Source: Pseudomonas taiwanensis DSM 21245
GTDB taxonomy: Bacteria > Pseudomonadota > Gammaproteobacteria > Pseudomonadales > Pseudomonadaceae
Length of the DNA: 64,000 bases
Assembly: GCF_000425785.1 (NCBI RefSeq)
Contig: NZ_KE384451.1
Location: 105,873 to 169,872 of the forward strand
Reading direction: 5' to 3'
Shown here: positions 7,942 to 15,531 of the stretch, piece by piece
Layout: each line of letters opens with the position of its first letter
How positions within the stretch are numbered: position 1 is the stretch's first letter
Made by a program: the position numbers and the translations under genes
The notes under the pieces: model-generated
What the model saw: only the letters and a program-made list of their open reading frames with translations
The model's database searches: none
What the model was told of the DNA's origin: nothing

Positions 7942-8970
7942 ATGAAGATGTTGAAAACCACCCTGGCAGTCCTGACCGCTGCCGCCGCGCTGGGAGCCAC
8001 CAGCTTCGCACAGGCCGGCGCCACTCTCGATGCGGTCAAGAAGAAGGGCTTCGTCCAGTGTGGCGTGAGCGACGGTCTTCCAGGCTTCTCGGTCCCCGAT
8101 GCTAAGGGCAAGATCATCGGTATCGACGCCGATGTATGCCGCGCTGTCGCCGCTGCGGTGTTCGGTGATGCCACCAAGGTCAAATTCAGCCAACTCAACG
8201 CCAAGGAGCGCTTCACCGCCCTGCAGTCGGGCGAAGTCGACGTGCTGTCGCGTAATACTACCTGGACCAGCTCGCGCGATGCCGGCATGGGCCTGGTGTT
8301 CGCCGGTGTCACCTACTATGACGGCGTGGGCTTCCTGGTCAACAAGAAGCTGGGTGTTTCCAGTGCCAAGGAGCTCGATGGCGCGACCATCTGCATCCAG
8401 GCCGGTACCACCACCGAACTGAACGTATCCGACTTCTTCCGCGCCAATAATCTCAAGTACACCCCGATCACCTTCGATACTTCCGATGAGAGCGCCAAGT
8501 CGTTGGAGTCCGGCCGTTGCGACGTGCTCACCTCGGACAAGTCGCAACTGTTCGCCCAACGCTCCAAGCTGGCTGCACCGACCGACTACGTGGTGCTGCC
8601 GGAAACCATCTCCAAGGAGCCTCTGGGCCCGGTGGTGCGTAAAGGCGACGAGGAGTGGTTCAGCATCGTCAAGTGGACCCTGTTCGCGATGCTCAACGCC
8701 GAAGAGGCCGGCATCACCTCGAAGAACGTCGAGGCCGAAGCCAAGTCCACCAAGAACCCGGACGTCGCCCGTCTGCTGGGTGCCGACGGTGAATACGGCA
8801 AGGACCTCAAGCTGCCCAAGGACTGGGTAGTGCAGATCGTCAAGCAAGTCGGCAACTATGGTGAAGTGTTCGAAAAGAACCTTGGTCAGAGCACCGACCT
8901 CAAGATCGACCGTGGCATGAACGCCCTGTGGAACAACGGCGGCATCCAGTACGCGCCACCTGTGCGCTGA
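7942..8970 (+). CDS. aapJ: General L-amino-acid ABC transporter, periplasmic binding protein
   Basis: This 342-aa protein has a signal peptide with likely cleavage AQA/GATLD after residue 25. A family-3 solute-binding domain follows (CGVSDGLPGFSVPD, then GIDADVCRAVAAAVFGD and VDVLSRNTTWTSSRDAGMG). It matches AapJ/BztA proteins, which bind a broad range of L-amino acids in the periplasm. GGAGG lies 7 nt before the ATG. It is the first gene of aapJQMP, behind a sigma-54 promoter, and a hairpin separates it from aapQ. Confidence 0.94.
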   Translation: MKMLKTTLAVLTAAAALGATSFAQAGATLDAVKKKGFVQCGVSDGLPGFSVPDAKGKIIGIDADVCRAVAAAVFGDATKVKFSQLNAKERFTALQSGEVDVLSRNTTWTSSRDAGMGLVFAGVTYYDGVGFLVNKKLGVSSAKELDGATICIQAGTTTELNVSDFFRANNLKYTPITFDTSDESAKSLESGRCDVLTSDKSQLFAQRSKLAAPTDYVVLPETISKEPLGPVVRKGDEEWFSIVKWTLFAMLNAEEAGITSKNVEAEAKSTKNPDVARLLGADGEYGKDLKLPKDWVVQIVKQVGNYGEVFEKNLGQSTDLKIDRGMNALWNNGGIQYAPPVR

Positions 8971-8979
8971 TGGCTGCAC

Positions 8980-9006
8980 CCTGCGGCGGCATCCCGCCGT
9001 CGCAGG
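8980..9006 (+). terminator. Intra-operon hairpin between aapJ and aapQ
   Basis: An 11-bp stem (CCTGCGGCGGC with GCCGTCGCAGG, one G-U pair) has a 5-nt loop. A T-run occurs only about 14 nt downstream, so it may act as a partial terminator or a 3' mRNA-stabilising structure. Either would raise binding-protein levels above the permeases. Confidence 0.6.
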
Positions 9007-9037
9007 TTGTTCGGATCCCTTTTTTTCGGGGCACTTC

Positions 9038-10216
9038 ATGCAAAATCAAATCGGCGCACCCAAGGGGTTATCCCTGAGCGATCCACGTGTGCGCGCGTGG
9101 CTGTTCCAGATCCTCACGATCGTTTTCGTGGTCGGTCTGGGCTGGTATCTGTTCCACAACACCCAAACCAACCTGCAACACCGGGGCATCACCTCCGGCT
9201 TCGACTTCCTGGACCGCAGTGCCGGGTTCGGCATCGCCCAGCATCTGATTCCTTATGTGGAATCCGACAGCTATGCGCGAGTGTTCGTCATCGGCCTGCT
9301 CAACACCCTGTTGGTGACGTTCATCGGTGTCATTCTGGCGACGATTCTGGGCTTCATCATCGGTGTGGCTCGTTTGTCACCGAACTGGATGATCAACAAG
9401 CTGGCGACCGTGTATGTGGAGACCTTCCGCAACATTCCGCCGCTGCTGCAGATTCTGTTCTGGTACTTCGCGGTGTTTCTGACCCTGCCGGGACCGCGGG
9501 GTAGCATCAACATCGACGACACGTTCTTCATCAGCAACCGTGGCCTGAACATGCCGGGTGCCTCGATGGCCGAGGGCTTCTGGCCGTTCTTCGTCGCGCT
9601 GGGACTGGCGATCGTGGCCATCGTGTTCATGGTGCGCTACGCCAACAAGCGGTTCGATGAAACTGGCGAGCCTTTCCACAAGTTCTGGGTCGGCCTGGCC
9701 TTGTTCATCGTCATTCCTGGCGCCAGCGCCTTGCTGTTCGGCAGCCCCGTGCACTGGGAAGTGCCGCAGCTCAAGGGCTTCAACTTCGTCGGTGGCTGGG
9801 TGCTGATTCCCGAACTGCTGGCCCTGACGCTGGCGCTGACCATCTACACCGCGGCGTTCATCGCCGAGATCGTGCGCTCTGGCATCCGTTCGGTCAGCCA
9901 TGGCCAGACCGAGGCTGCGCGCTCGCTGGGGCTGCGTGAGGGGCCGACCCTGCGCAAGGTGATCATCCCCCAGGCACTGCGGGTGATCATTCCGCCGCTG
10001 ACCAGCCAGTACCTGAACCTGGCGAAGAACTCGTCCCTGGCGGCCGGTATCGGCTATCCGGAGATGGTCTCGCTGTTCGCCGGTACCGTGCTCAACCAGA
10101 CCGGCCAGGCCATCGAGGTGATTGCCATCACCATGAGTGTCTATCTCGCCATCAGCATCAGCATTTCGCTGCTGATGAACTGGTACAACAAGCGCATTGC
10201 GCTGATCGAGCGGTGA
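9038..10216 (+). CDS. aapQ: General L-amino-acid ABC transporter permease AapQ
   Basis: The 392-aa inner-membrane protein is of the polar amino-acid permease (HisMQ) class. It has the long AapQ-specific insert between TM1 and the permease core. Conserved blocks include VETFRNIPPLLQILFWYF and the EAA loop SHGQTEAARSLGLREG, followed by VIIPQALRVIIPPLTSQYL. It pairs with AapM to form the transmembrane channel and contacts AapP through the EAA loop. It starts 67 bp after aapJ, and aapM follows after 10 bp. Confidence 0.93.
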   Translation: MQNQIGAPKGLSLSDPRVRAWLFQILTIVFVVGLGWYLFHNTQTNLQHRGITSGFDFLDRSAGFGIAQHLIPYVESDSYARVFVIGLLNTLLVTFIGVILATILGFIIGVARLSPNWMINKLATVYVETFRNIPPLLQILFWYFAVFLTLPGPRGSINIDDTFFISNRGLNMPGASMAEGFWPFFVALGLAIVAIVFMVRYANKRFDETGEPFHKFWVGLALFIVIPGASALLFGSPVHWEVPQLKGFNFVGGWVLIPELLALTLALTIYTAAFIAEIVRSGIRSVSHGQTEAARSLGLREGPTLRKVIIPQALRVIIPPLTSQYLNLAKNSSLAAGIGYPEMVSLFAGTVLNQTGQAIEVIAITMSVYLAISISISLLMNWYNKRIALIER

Positions 10217-10226
10217 GGATACGCCC

Positions 10227-11324
10227 GTGAATGCCCATGTTTTCAAACCCGACATGCCGCCGCCGGTGAAAACCGTCGGCGTGCTCGCATGGATGCGTGC
10301 CAACCTGTTCTCCAGCTGGCTCAATACCTTGCTGACCCTGTTCGCCCTGTACCTGATCTGGCTGATCGTGCCGCCTCTGGTGCAATGGGCGCTGATCGAC
10401 GCCAACTGGGTAGGCACCACCCGCGCCGATTGCACCAAGGAAGGTGCCTGCTGGGTGTTCGTCCAGCAGCGTTTCGGCCAGTTCATGTATGGCTACTACC
10501 CGACCGAACTGCGCTGGCGCGTGGACCTGACCGTCTGGCTTGCCGTGCTCGGTGCCGCACCGCTGTTCATCAAGCGCTTTGCGCGCAAGGCGTTTTACGG
10601 CCTGGGCTTCCTGGTGCTGTATCCGATCCTGGCCTACACCCTGCTGCACGGCGGCTACCTGGGGCTGGATACCGTGCCGACCAGCCAATGGGGCGGCCTG
10701 ATGCTGACGCTGGTGATCGCCACCGTGGGCATCGTCGGCGCCTTGCCGCTGGGCATCCTGCTGGCGCTGGGCCGACGGTCGCGCATGCCGGCGGTGAAGG
10801 TGGTATGCGTCACCTTCATCGAGTTCTGGCGTGGCGTGCCGCTGATCACCGTGCTGTTCATGTCCTCGGTGATGCTGCCGTTGTTCCTGCCCGAGGGCAT
10901 GAGCTTCGACAAACTGCTGCGGGCGATGATCGGCGTGATCCTGTTCCAGTCGGCGTATATCGCCGAAGTGGTGCGCGGCGGCCTGCAGGCCATTCCCAAG
11001 GGGCAGTACGAGGCGGCCGCGGCCATGGGCCTGGGCTACTGGCGCTCGATGGGGCTGGTGATTCTGCCCCAGGCGCTCAAGCTGGTGATCCCAGGCATCG
11101 TCAACACCTTCATTGCTCTGTTCAAGGACACCAGCCTGGTGATCATCATCGGCCTGTTCGACCTGCTCAACAGTGTCAAGCAGGCGGCTGCCGATCCGGC
11201 CTGGCTGGGCATGGCCACTGAGGGCTATGTGTTCGCCGCCCTGGTGTTCTGGATTTTCTGTTTCGGTATGTCCCGCTACTCCATGCATCTGGAGCGCAAG
11301 CTGGACACTGGCCACAAGCGTTAG
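10227..11324 (+). CDS. aapM: General L-amino-acid ABC transporter permease AapM
   Basis: This 365-aa integral membrane protein is the second permease subunit. Recognisable are IEFWRGVPLITVLFMSSVMLP split over one helix, and the EAA loop GQYEAAAAMGLGYWRSM followed by LPQALKLVIPGIVNTFI. The start is a GTG at 10227 with GAGGA upstream, 10 bp after the aapQ stop. The long N-terminal part before the permease core is normal for AapM. Confidence 0.93.
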   Translation: MNAHVFKPDMPPPVKTVGVLAWMRANLFSSWLNTLLTLFALYLIWLIVPPLVQWALIDANWVGTTRADCTKEGACWVFVQQRFGQFMYGYYPTELRWRVDLTVWLAVLGAAPLFIKRFARKAFYGLGFLVLYPILAYTLLHGGYLGLDTVPTSQWGGLMLTLVIATVGIVGALPLGILLALGRRSRMPAVKVVCVTFIEFWRGVPLITVLFMSSVMLPLFLPEGMSFDKLLRAMIGVILFQSAYIAEVVRGGLQAIPKGQYEAAAAMGLGYWRSMGLVILPQALKLVIPGIVNTFIALFKDTSLVIIIGLFDLLNSVKQAAADPAWLGMATEGYVFAALVFWIFCFGMSRYSMHLERKLDTGHKR

Positions 11325-11334
11325 GAGTTTCGAA

Positions 11335-12099
11335 ATGAGTGAAGCGATCAAGCAGCCTGCCGGCCCCGAAGGCATCATCCAGATGCAGGGCGTCAACAAG
11401 TGGTACGGTCAGTTCCATGTGCTCAAGGACATCAACCTGAACGTACGCCAGGGCGAGCGTATCGTGCTGTGCGGGCCGTCTGGCTCGGGCAAGTCCACCA
11501 CCATCCGCTGCCTCAACCGCCTGGAAGAGCACCAGCAGGGGCGCATCGTCGTCGATGGCGTAGAGCTGACCAACGACCTCAAGCAGATTGAGGCGATCCG
11601 CCGCGAGGTGGGCATGGTATTCCAGCACTTCAACCTGTTCCCGCACCTCAGCATCCTCGAGAACTGCACCCTGGCACCAATGTGGGTGCGCAAGATGCCG
11701 CGGCGCAAGGCCGAGGAAATCGCCATGCACTACCTGGAGCGGGTACGCATCCCGGAGCAGGCGCACAAGTACCCCGGGCAGTTGTCCGGTGGTCAGCAGC
11801 AGCGCGTGGCGATTGCCCGGGCCCTGTGCATGAAGCCCAAGATCATGCTGTTCGACGAGCCGACTTCGGCGCTTGACCCGGAAATGGTAAAAGAGGTGCT
11901 CGATACCATGGTAGGTCTGGCCGAGGATGGCATGACCATGCTCTGCGTCACCCACGAGATGGGCTTTGCCCGCACCGTGGCGAACCGAGTGATCTTCATG
12001 GACAAAGGTGAGATCGTCGAGCAGGCAGCGCCGGATGACTTCTTCGACCGGCCGCGCAGTGACCGGACCAAGCTGTTCTTGAGCCAGATTCTGCATTGA
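11335..12099 (+). CDS. aapP: General L-amino-acid ABC transporter ATP-binding protein AapP
   Basis: The 254-aa ABC ATPase has Walker A GPSGSGKST (residues 47-55), Q-loop VFQHFNLFPH, signature LSGGQQQRVAIARAL, Walker B IMLFDEPTSALDP and the H-loop VTHEMGFA. It energises amino-acid import through AapQM. The start ATG at 11335 follows the aapM stop by 10 bp with TAGGAG upstream; the frame is open further into aapM but is not homologous there. It is the last gene of the operon. Confidence 0.95.
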   Translation: MSEAIKQPAGPEGIIQMQGVNKWYGQFHVLKDINLNVRQGERIVLCGPSGSGKSTTIRCLNRLEEHQQGRIVVDGVELTNDLKQIEAIRREVGMVFQHFNLFPHLSILENCTLAPMWVRKMPRRKAEEIAMHYLERVRIPEQAHKYPGQLSGGQQQRVAIARALCMKPKIMLFDEPTSALDPEMVKEVLDTMVGLAEDGMTMLCVTHEMGFARTVANRVIFMDKGEIVEQAAPDDFFDRPRSDRTKLFLSQILH

Positions 12100-12107
12100 T
12101 GTGACGG

Positions 12108-12146
12108 GGGGCGCCTTGCGGCCCTTTCGCGCTGCAAGGCCGCCCC
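12108..12146. repeat. Imperfect inverted repeat between aapP and algW
   Basis: GGGGCGCCTTGCGGC is partly complementary to GCTGCAAGGCCGCCCC, with one bulge and one mismatch. It sits at the 3' junction of convergent genes and probably serves both as a terminator hairpin, although there is no T-run. Confidence 0.55.
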
Positions 12147-12155
12147 AGCATCAAC

Positions 12156-13316
12156 TTACTTCTCTTCTTTGGCAGCCACCGGTGCAGGTGGCGGTCGCAG
12201 CCCCACCTCGGCAACCAGTTTCAGTTGCTGCCCGTTGCGCACCACCTCGATGGTGATCTTCTCGTTGGGCTTGATCCGCGCAACTTGGTTCATCGACTTG
12301 CGTCCGTCTCCCGCAGGTTCGCCATTGATGCTCAGGATCACGTCACCCAGCTGCAACCCGGCCTTTTGCGCCGGCCCATCGCGGAAGATCCCCGCCACGA
12401 CGATGCCTGGGCGGCCCTGCATACCGAACGATTCCGCCAGTTCCTGGCTCAATGGCTGCACTTCGATGCCCAGCCAGCCGCGAATCACCTGGCCATGCTC
12501 GACGATCGACTTCATCACCTCCAGCGCCAGCTTGACCGGGATGGCGAAGCCGATGCCCTGGGAACCACCAGACTTGGAGAAGATCGCGGTATTGATGCCG
12601 ATCAGGTTGCCATTGGCATCGACCAGCGCACCACCGGAGTTGCCTGGGTTGATGGCCGCGTCGGTCTGGATGAAATCTTCGTAGTTGTTCAGGCCCAGTT
12701 GGTTACGTCCGGTGGCGCTGATGATGCCCATGGTCACGGTCTGGCCGACCCCGAACGGGTTACCGATGGCCAGGGAGACATCGCCGATGTGGATGTTGTC
12801 GGAACGGCCGATGGTGATCGCCGGCAGGTTCTTGAGGTCGATCTTCAGTACCGCGAGGTCGGTTTCCGGGTCGCTGCCCACGACGCGCGCCAGGGTCTCA
12901 CGGCCGTCCTTGAGCGCCACCACGATCTGGTCGGCGCCACTGGTAACGTGGTTGTTGGTCAGCAGGTAGCCCTCGGGGCTCATGATCACGGCCGAACCCA
13001 GGCTGGACTCCCAGCGCCGCTGCTTGGGCAGGTTGTCACCGAAGAAGCGGCGGAACTGCGGGTCTTCGAACAAGGGATGGGCGCTCTTGTTCACCACTTT
13101 GGTGGTGTACAGGTTCACCACCGCTGGGGCGGCGAGGGTCACGGCGTCGGCATAGGACACCGGCCCCTGCATGATCCGGGTGGTCTGCGGAGCCTGCTGC
13201 AGGTTGACGTCCTGGCTGGGGAGGCCGACCCATTCAGGGAAACGCTGGATGACCAGCATGGCGATCAGCACGCCAGTAATCAGGGGCCAGCCAAAATAAC
13301 GCAGAGCCTTGAGCAT
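12156..13316 (-). CDS. algW: Periplasmic serine protease AlgW (DegS-type, trypsin-PDZ)
   Basis: The 386-aa protein has an N-terminal membrane anchor (about residues 8-24), a trypsin-like domain with triad His123 (TNNHVT), Asp153 (ETDLAVLK) and Ser227 (NPGNSGGALVD), and one C-terminal PDZ domain (about 265-365). The serine position is that of P. aeruginosa AlgW. By family it senses misfolded outer-membrane proteins and makes the first cut in MucA, freeing sigma AlgU. The algW-nif3-cysD order is as in P. aeruginosa. Confidence 0.93.
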   Translation of the reverse strand: MLKALRYFGWPLITGVLIAMLVIQRFPEWVGLPSQDVNLQQAPQTTRIMQGPVSYADAVTLAAPAVVNLYTTKVVNKSAHPLFEDPQFRRFFGDNLPKQRRWESSLGSAVIMSPEGYLLTNNHVTSGADQIVVALKDGRETLARVVGSDPETDLAVLKIDLKNLPAITIGRSDNIHIGDVSLAIGNPFGVGQTVTMGIISATGRNQLGLNNYEDFIQTDAAINPGNSGGALVDANGNLIGINTAIFSKSGGSQGIGFAIPVKLALEVMKSIVEHGQVIRGWLGIEVQPLSQELAESFGMQGRPGIVVAGIFRDGPAQKAGLQLGDVILSINGEPAGDGRKSMNQVARIKPNEKITIEVVRNGQQLKLVAEVGLRPPPAPVAAKEEK

Positions 13317-13450
13317 GAACGAATCCTGGGAGTAGGGCGGGGGCCAATTGGCAGCGCAGCGGGGCGCGAGCGCGCGCGATCATACACAGGTACAGAGCGA
13401 TCGGCGATGTGCAAACCGATTTACCTGCTTCGCGGTTGAGTCCATGTCCT

Positions 13451-13497
13451 CCAGGGACCACGCTGGCCCCTGGGGGAGCGGGTCTGCCCGCGAATGC
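13451..13497. repeat. REP element with adjacent hairpin upstream of algW
   Basis: The 305-bp gene-free stretch 13317-13621 lies between divergent algW and the Nif3 gene. It holds a hairpin (CCAGGGACCA against TGGCCCCTGG, one mismatch) running into a REP core, GGGAGCGGGTCTGCCCGCGA. I see no gene in it. It must hold both promoters, but I cannot place them. Confidence 0.65.
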
Positions 13498-13621
13498 TGG
13501 CGCCTCGGTCTTGCCCCCATGCGACTGCCGCCGGTTTCCCCGAAGCCGGCGACGGCCCATAATGGCCGCCATTATACGGGCGTTGTGCCCGTCGAAAGCG
13601 CAGATTTCGAGGAGATTTTCC

Positions 13622-14380
13622 ATGGCCGTCGCACTGAACACCCTGGTCGAGGAGGCCGAGCGCTACCTGGGTAGCGCGAAGATCCAGGATTACTGCCCCA
13701 ACGGCCTGCAAGTCGAAGGGCGACCTCAGGTCAGTCGCATCGTCAGTGGCGTGACCGCCAGCCAGGCGTTGCTCGACGCGGCGGTCGAGGCCGATGCCGA
13801 CTTGGTGCTGGTTCACCATGGTTATTTCTGGAAGGGCGAGAACCCGTGTGTCACCGGCATCAAGCAACGCCGCTTGAAAACCTTGCTCAAGCACGACATG
13901 AGCCTGCTGGCCTTCCACCTGCCGCTGGATGTGCATCCCGAAGTGGGCAATAACGTGCAATTGGCTCGTCAGCTGGACATTACCGTCGAGGGGCCGCTGG
14001 ACCCGGAGAACCCAAAGGTCGTGGGGCTGGTCGGGTCGCTGGCCGAGCCAATGACAGCGCGGGATTTCGCCCGGCGCGTGCAGGAGGTGATGGGACGTGA
14101 GCCGCTGCTGGTGGAAGGCGATGTCATGGTTCGCCGGATCGGCTGGTGCACCGGAGGCGGCCAAGGCTACATCGATACTGCGATCGCCGCCGGAGTCGAC
14201 CTGTACATCAGTGGCGAGGCGTCCGAGCAGACCTTTCATAGCGCGCGCGAGAACGGCGTGAGCTTCATCGCCGCAGGCCACCATGCCACCGAGCGTTATG
14301 GCGTGCAGGCGCTGGGGGATTACCTGGCGCGTCGGTTTGCCCTGGAGCACCTGTTCATCGACTGCCCGAACCCGATCTGA
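13622..14380 (+). CDS. Nif3-like dinuclear metal-centre protein (YbgI family)
   Basis: The 252-aa product has the family opening YCPNGLQVEG, the metal-site blocks LVLVHHGYFWKGE and LLAFHLPLDVHPEVGNN, and C-terminal YISGEASEQTFHSARE and FIAAGHHATERYG. These His/Asp/Glu positions hold the two metals. Its biochemical role is not settled (hydrolase-like fold; GTP cyclohydrolase-like names are probably wrong). AGGAG lies before the ATG at 13622. The frame is open far upstream through repeat sequence and is not used. Confidence 0.9.
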   Translation: MAVALNTLVEEAERYLGSAKIQDYCPNGLQVEGRPQVSRIVSGVTASQALLDAAVEADADLVLVHHGYFWKGENPCVTGIKQRRLKTLLKHDMSLLAFHLPLDVHPEVGNNVQLARQLDITVEGPLDPENPKVVGLVGSLAEPMTARDFARRVQEVMGREPLLVEGDVMVRRIGWCTGGGQGYIDTAIAAGVDLYISGEASEQTFHSARENGVSFIAAGHHATERYGVQALGDYLARRFALEHLFIDCPNPI

Positions 14381-14392
14381 CCTTTGGGGCCT

Positions 14393-14453
14393 CATCGCCG
14401 GCAAGCCGGTTCCTGCTGGCGCGCTCGTCTCAGGCGCTGGCCTGTCGGCGATG
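14393..14453. repeat. Inverted repeat, CATCGCCGGCAAGCCGG class
   Basis: CATCGCCGGCAAGCCGG at the left faces the CGGCGATG end at the right, with imperfect pairing between (GGCGCGC...GGCGCTGG). It belongs to a third REP-like class, also seen near 55685 and 60097. It lies just after the Nif3 gene. Confidence 0.6.
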
Positions 14454-14598
14454 CGTTGCTCGAGCCCCAAACCCCCAGTCATATCGTTAGATTGTTTCGA
14501 TCTAGTGCGGCTCCTAAATAGAATCAGCCGCTGTGATAAAGTGGCTCGCTCGAACACGGCCCGCAGGCCGTCCATAAGATCGTTTTTCGTGAGTAGCC

Positions 14599-15516
14599 AT
14601 GGTCGACAAACTGACGCACTTGAAACAGCTGGAGGCGGAGAGCATCCACATCATCCGCGAGGTGGCCGCCGAGTTCGATAACCCGGTGATGCTGTACTCG
14701 ATCGGCAAGGACTCCGCCGTGATGCTGCACCTGGCGCGCAAAGCCTTCTTCCCAGGCAAGCTGCCGTTCCCGGTGATGCACGTCGACACCCAGTGGAAAT
14801 TCCAGGAGATGTACCGCTTCCGCGACAAGATGGTCGAGGAAATGGGTCTGGAGCTGATCACCCACGTCAACCCCGAAGGTGTGGCCCAGGGCATCAACCC
14901 GTTCACCCATGGCAGCTCCAAGCACACCGACATCATGAAGACCCAGGGCCTGAAGCAGGCGCTAGACAAGCATGGTTTCGACGCCGCCTTTGGTGGCGCC
15001 CGCCGCGACGAAGAGAAGTCCCGGGCCAAAGAGCGCGTTTACTCGTTCCGCGACAGCAAGCACCGCTGGGACCCGAAGAACCAGCGCCCCGAGCTGTGGA
15101 ACGTGTACAACGGCAAGGTCAACAAGGGCGAGTCGATCCGTGTGTTCCCGCTGTCCAACTGGACCGAGCTGGACATCTGGCAGTACATCTACCTCGAAGG
15201 CATCCCGATCGTGCCGCTGTACTTCGCCGCCGAGCGGGAAGTGATCGAGAAGAACGGCACCCTGATCATGATCGACGACGAGCGCATCCTCGAGCACCTC
15301 ACCGACGAGGAAAAAGCCCGTATCGTCAAGAAGAAAGTGCGGTTCCGTACCCTTGGCTGCTACCCGTTGACGGGTGCCGTCGAGTCGGAGGCCGAGACCC
15401 TGACGGACATCATCCAGGAAATGCTCCTGACCCGTACGTCCGAACGCCAGGGCCGAGTCATCGACCATGATGGCGCAGGCTCGATGGAAGACAAAAAACG
15501 CCAAGGCTACTTCTAA
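14599..15516 (+). CDS. cysD: Sulfate adenylyltransferase subunit 2
   Basis: The 305-aa PAPS-reductase-like enzyme makes adenosine 5'-phosphosulfate from ATP and sulfate, together with the GTPase subunit CysN. Visible are the pyrophosphate-binding loop YSIGKDSAVMLHLARKAF, FPVMHVDTQWKFQEMY, FGGARRDEEKSRAKER, and the C-terminal RTLGCYPLTGAVESEA and RQGYF end. The length fits the family. The gene starts assimilatory sulfate reduction and is followed by cysNC after 15 bp. Confidence 0.97.
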   Translation: MVDKLTHLKQLEAESIHIIREVAAEFDNPVMLYSIGKDSAVMLHLARKAFFPGKLPFPVMHVDTQWKFQEMYRFRDKMVEEMGLELITHVNPEGVAQGINPFTHGSSKHTDIMKTQGLKQALDKHGFDAAFGGARRDEEKSRAKERVYSFRDSKHRWDPKNQRPELWNVYNGKVNKGESIRVFPLSNWTELDIWQYIYLEGIPIVPLYFAAEREVIEKNGTLIMIDDERILEHLTDEEKARIVKKKVRFRTLGCYPLTGAVESEAETLTDIIQEMLLTRTSERQGRVIDHDGAGSMEDKKRQGYF

Positions 15517-15531
15517 TTTCAGGGTTTCATC

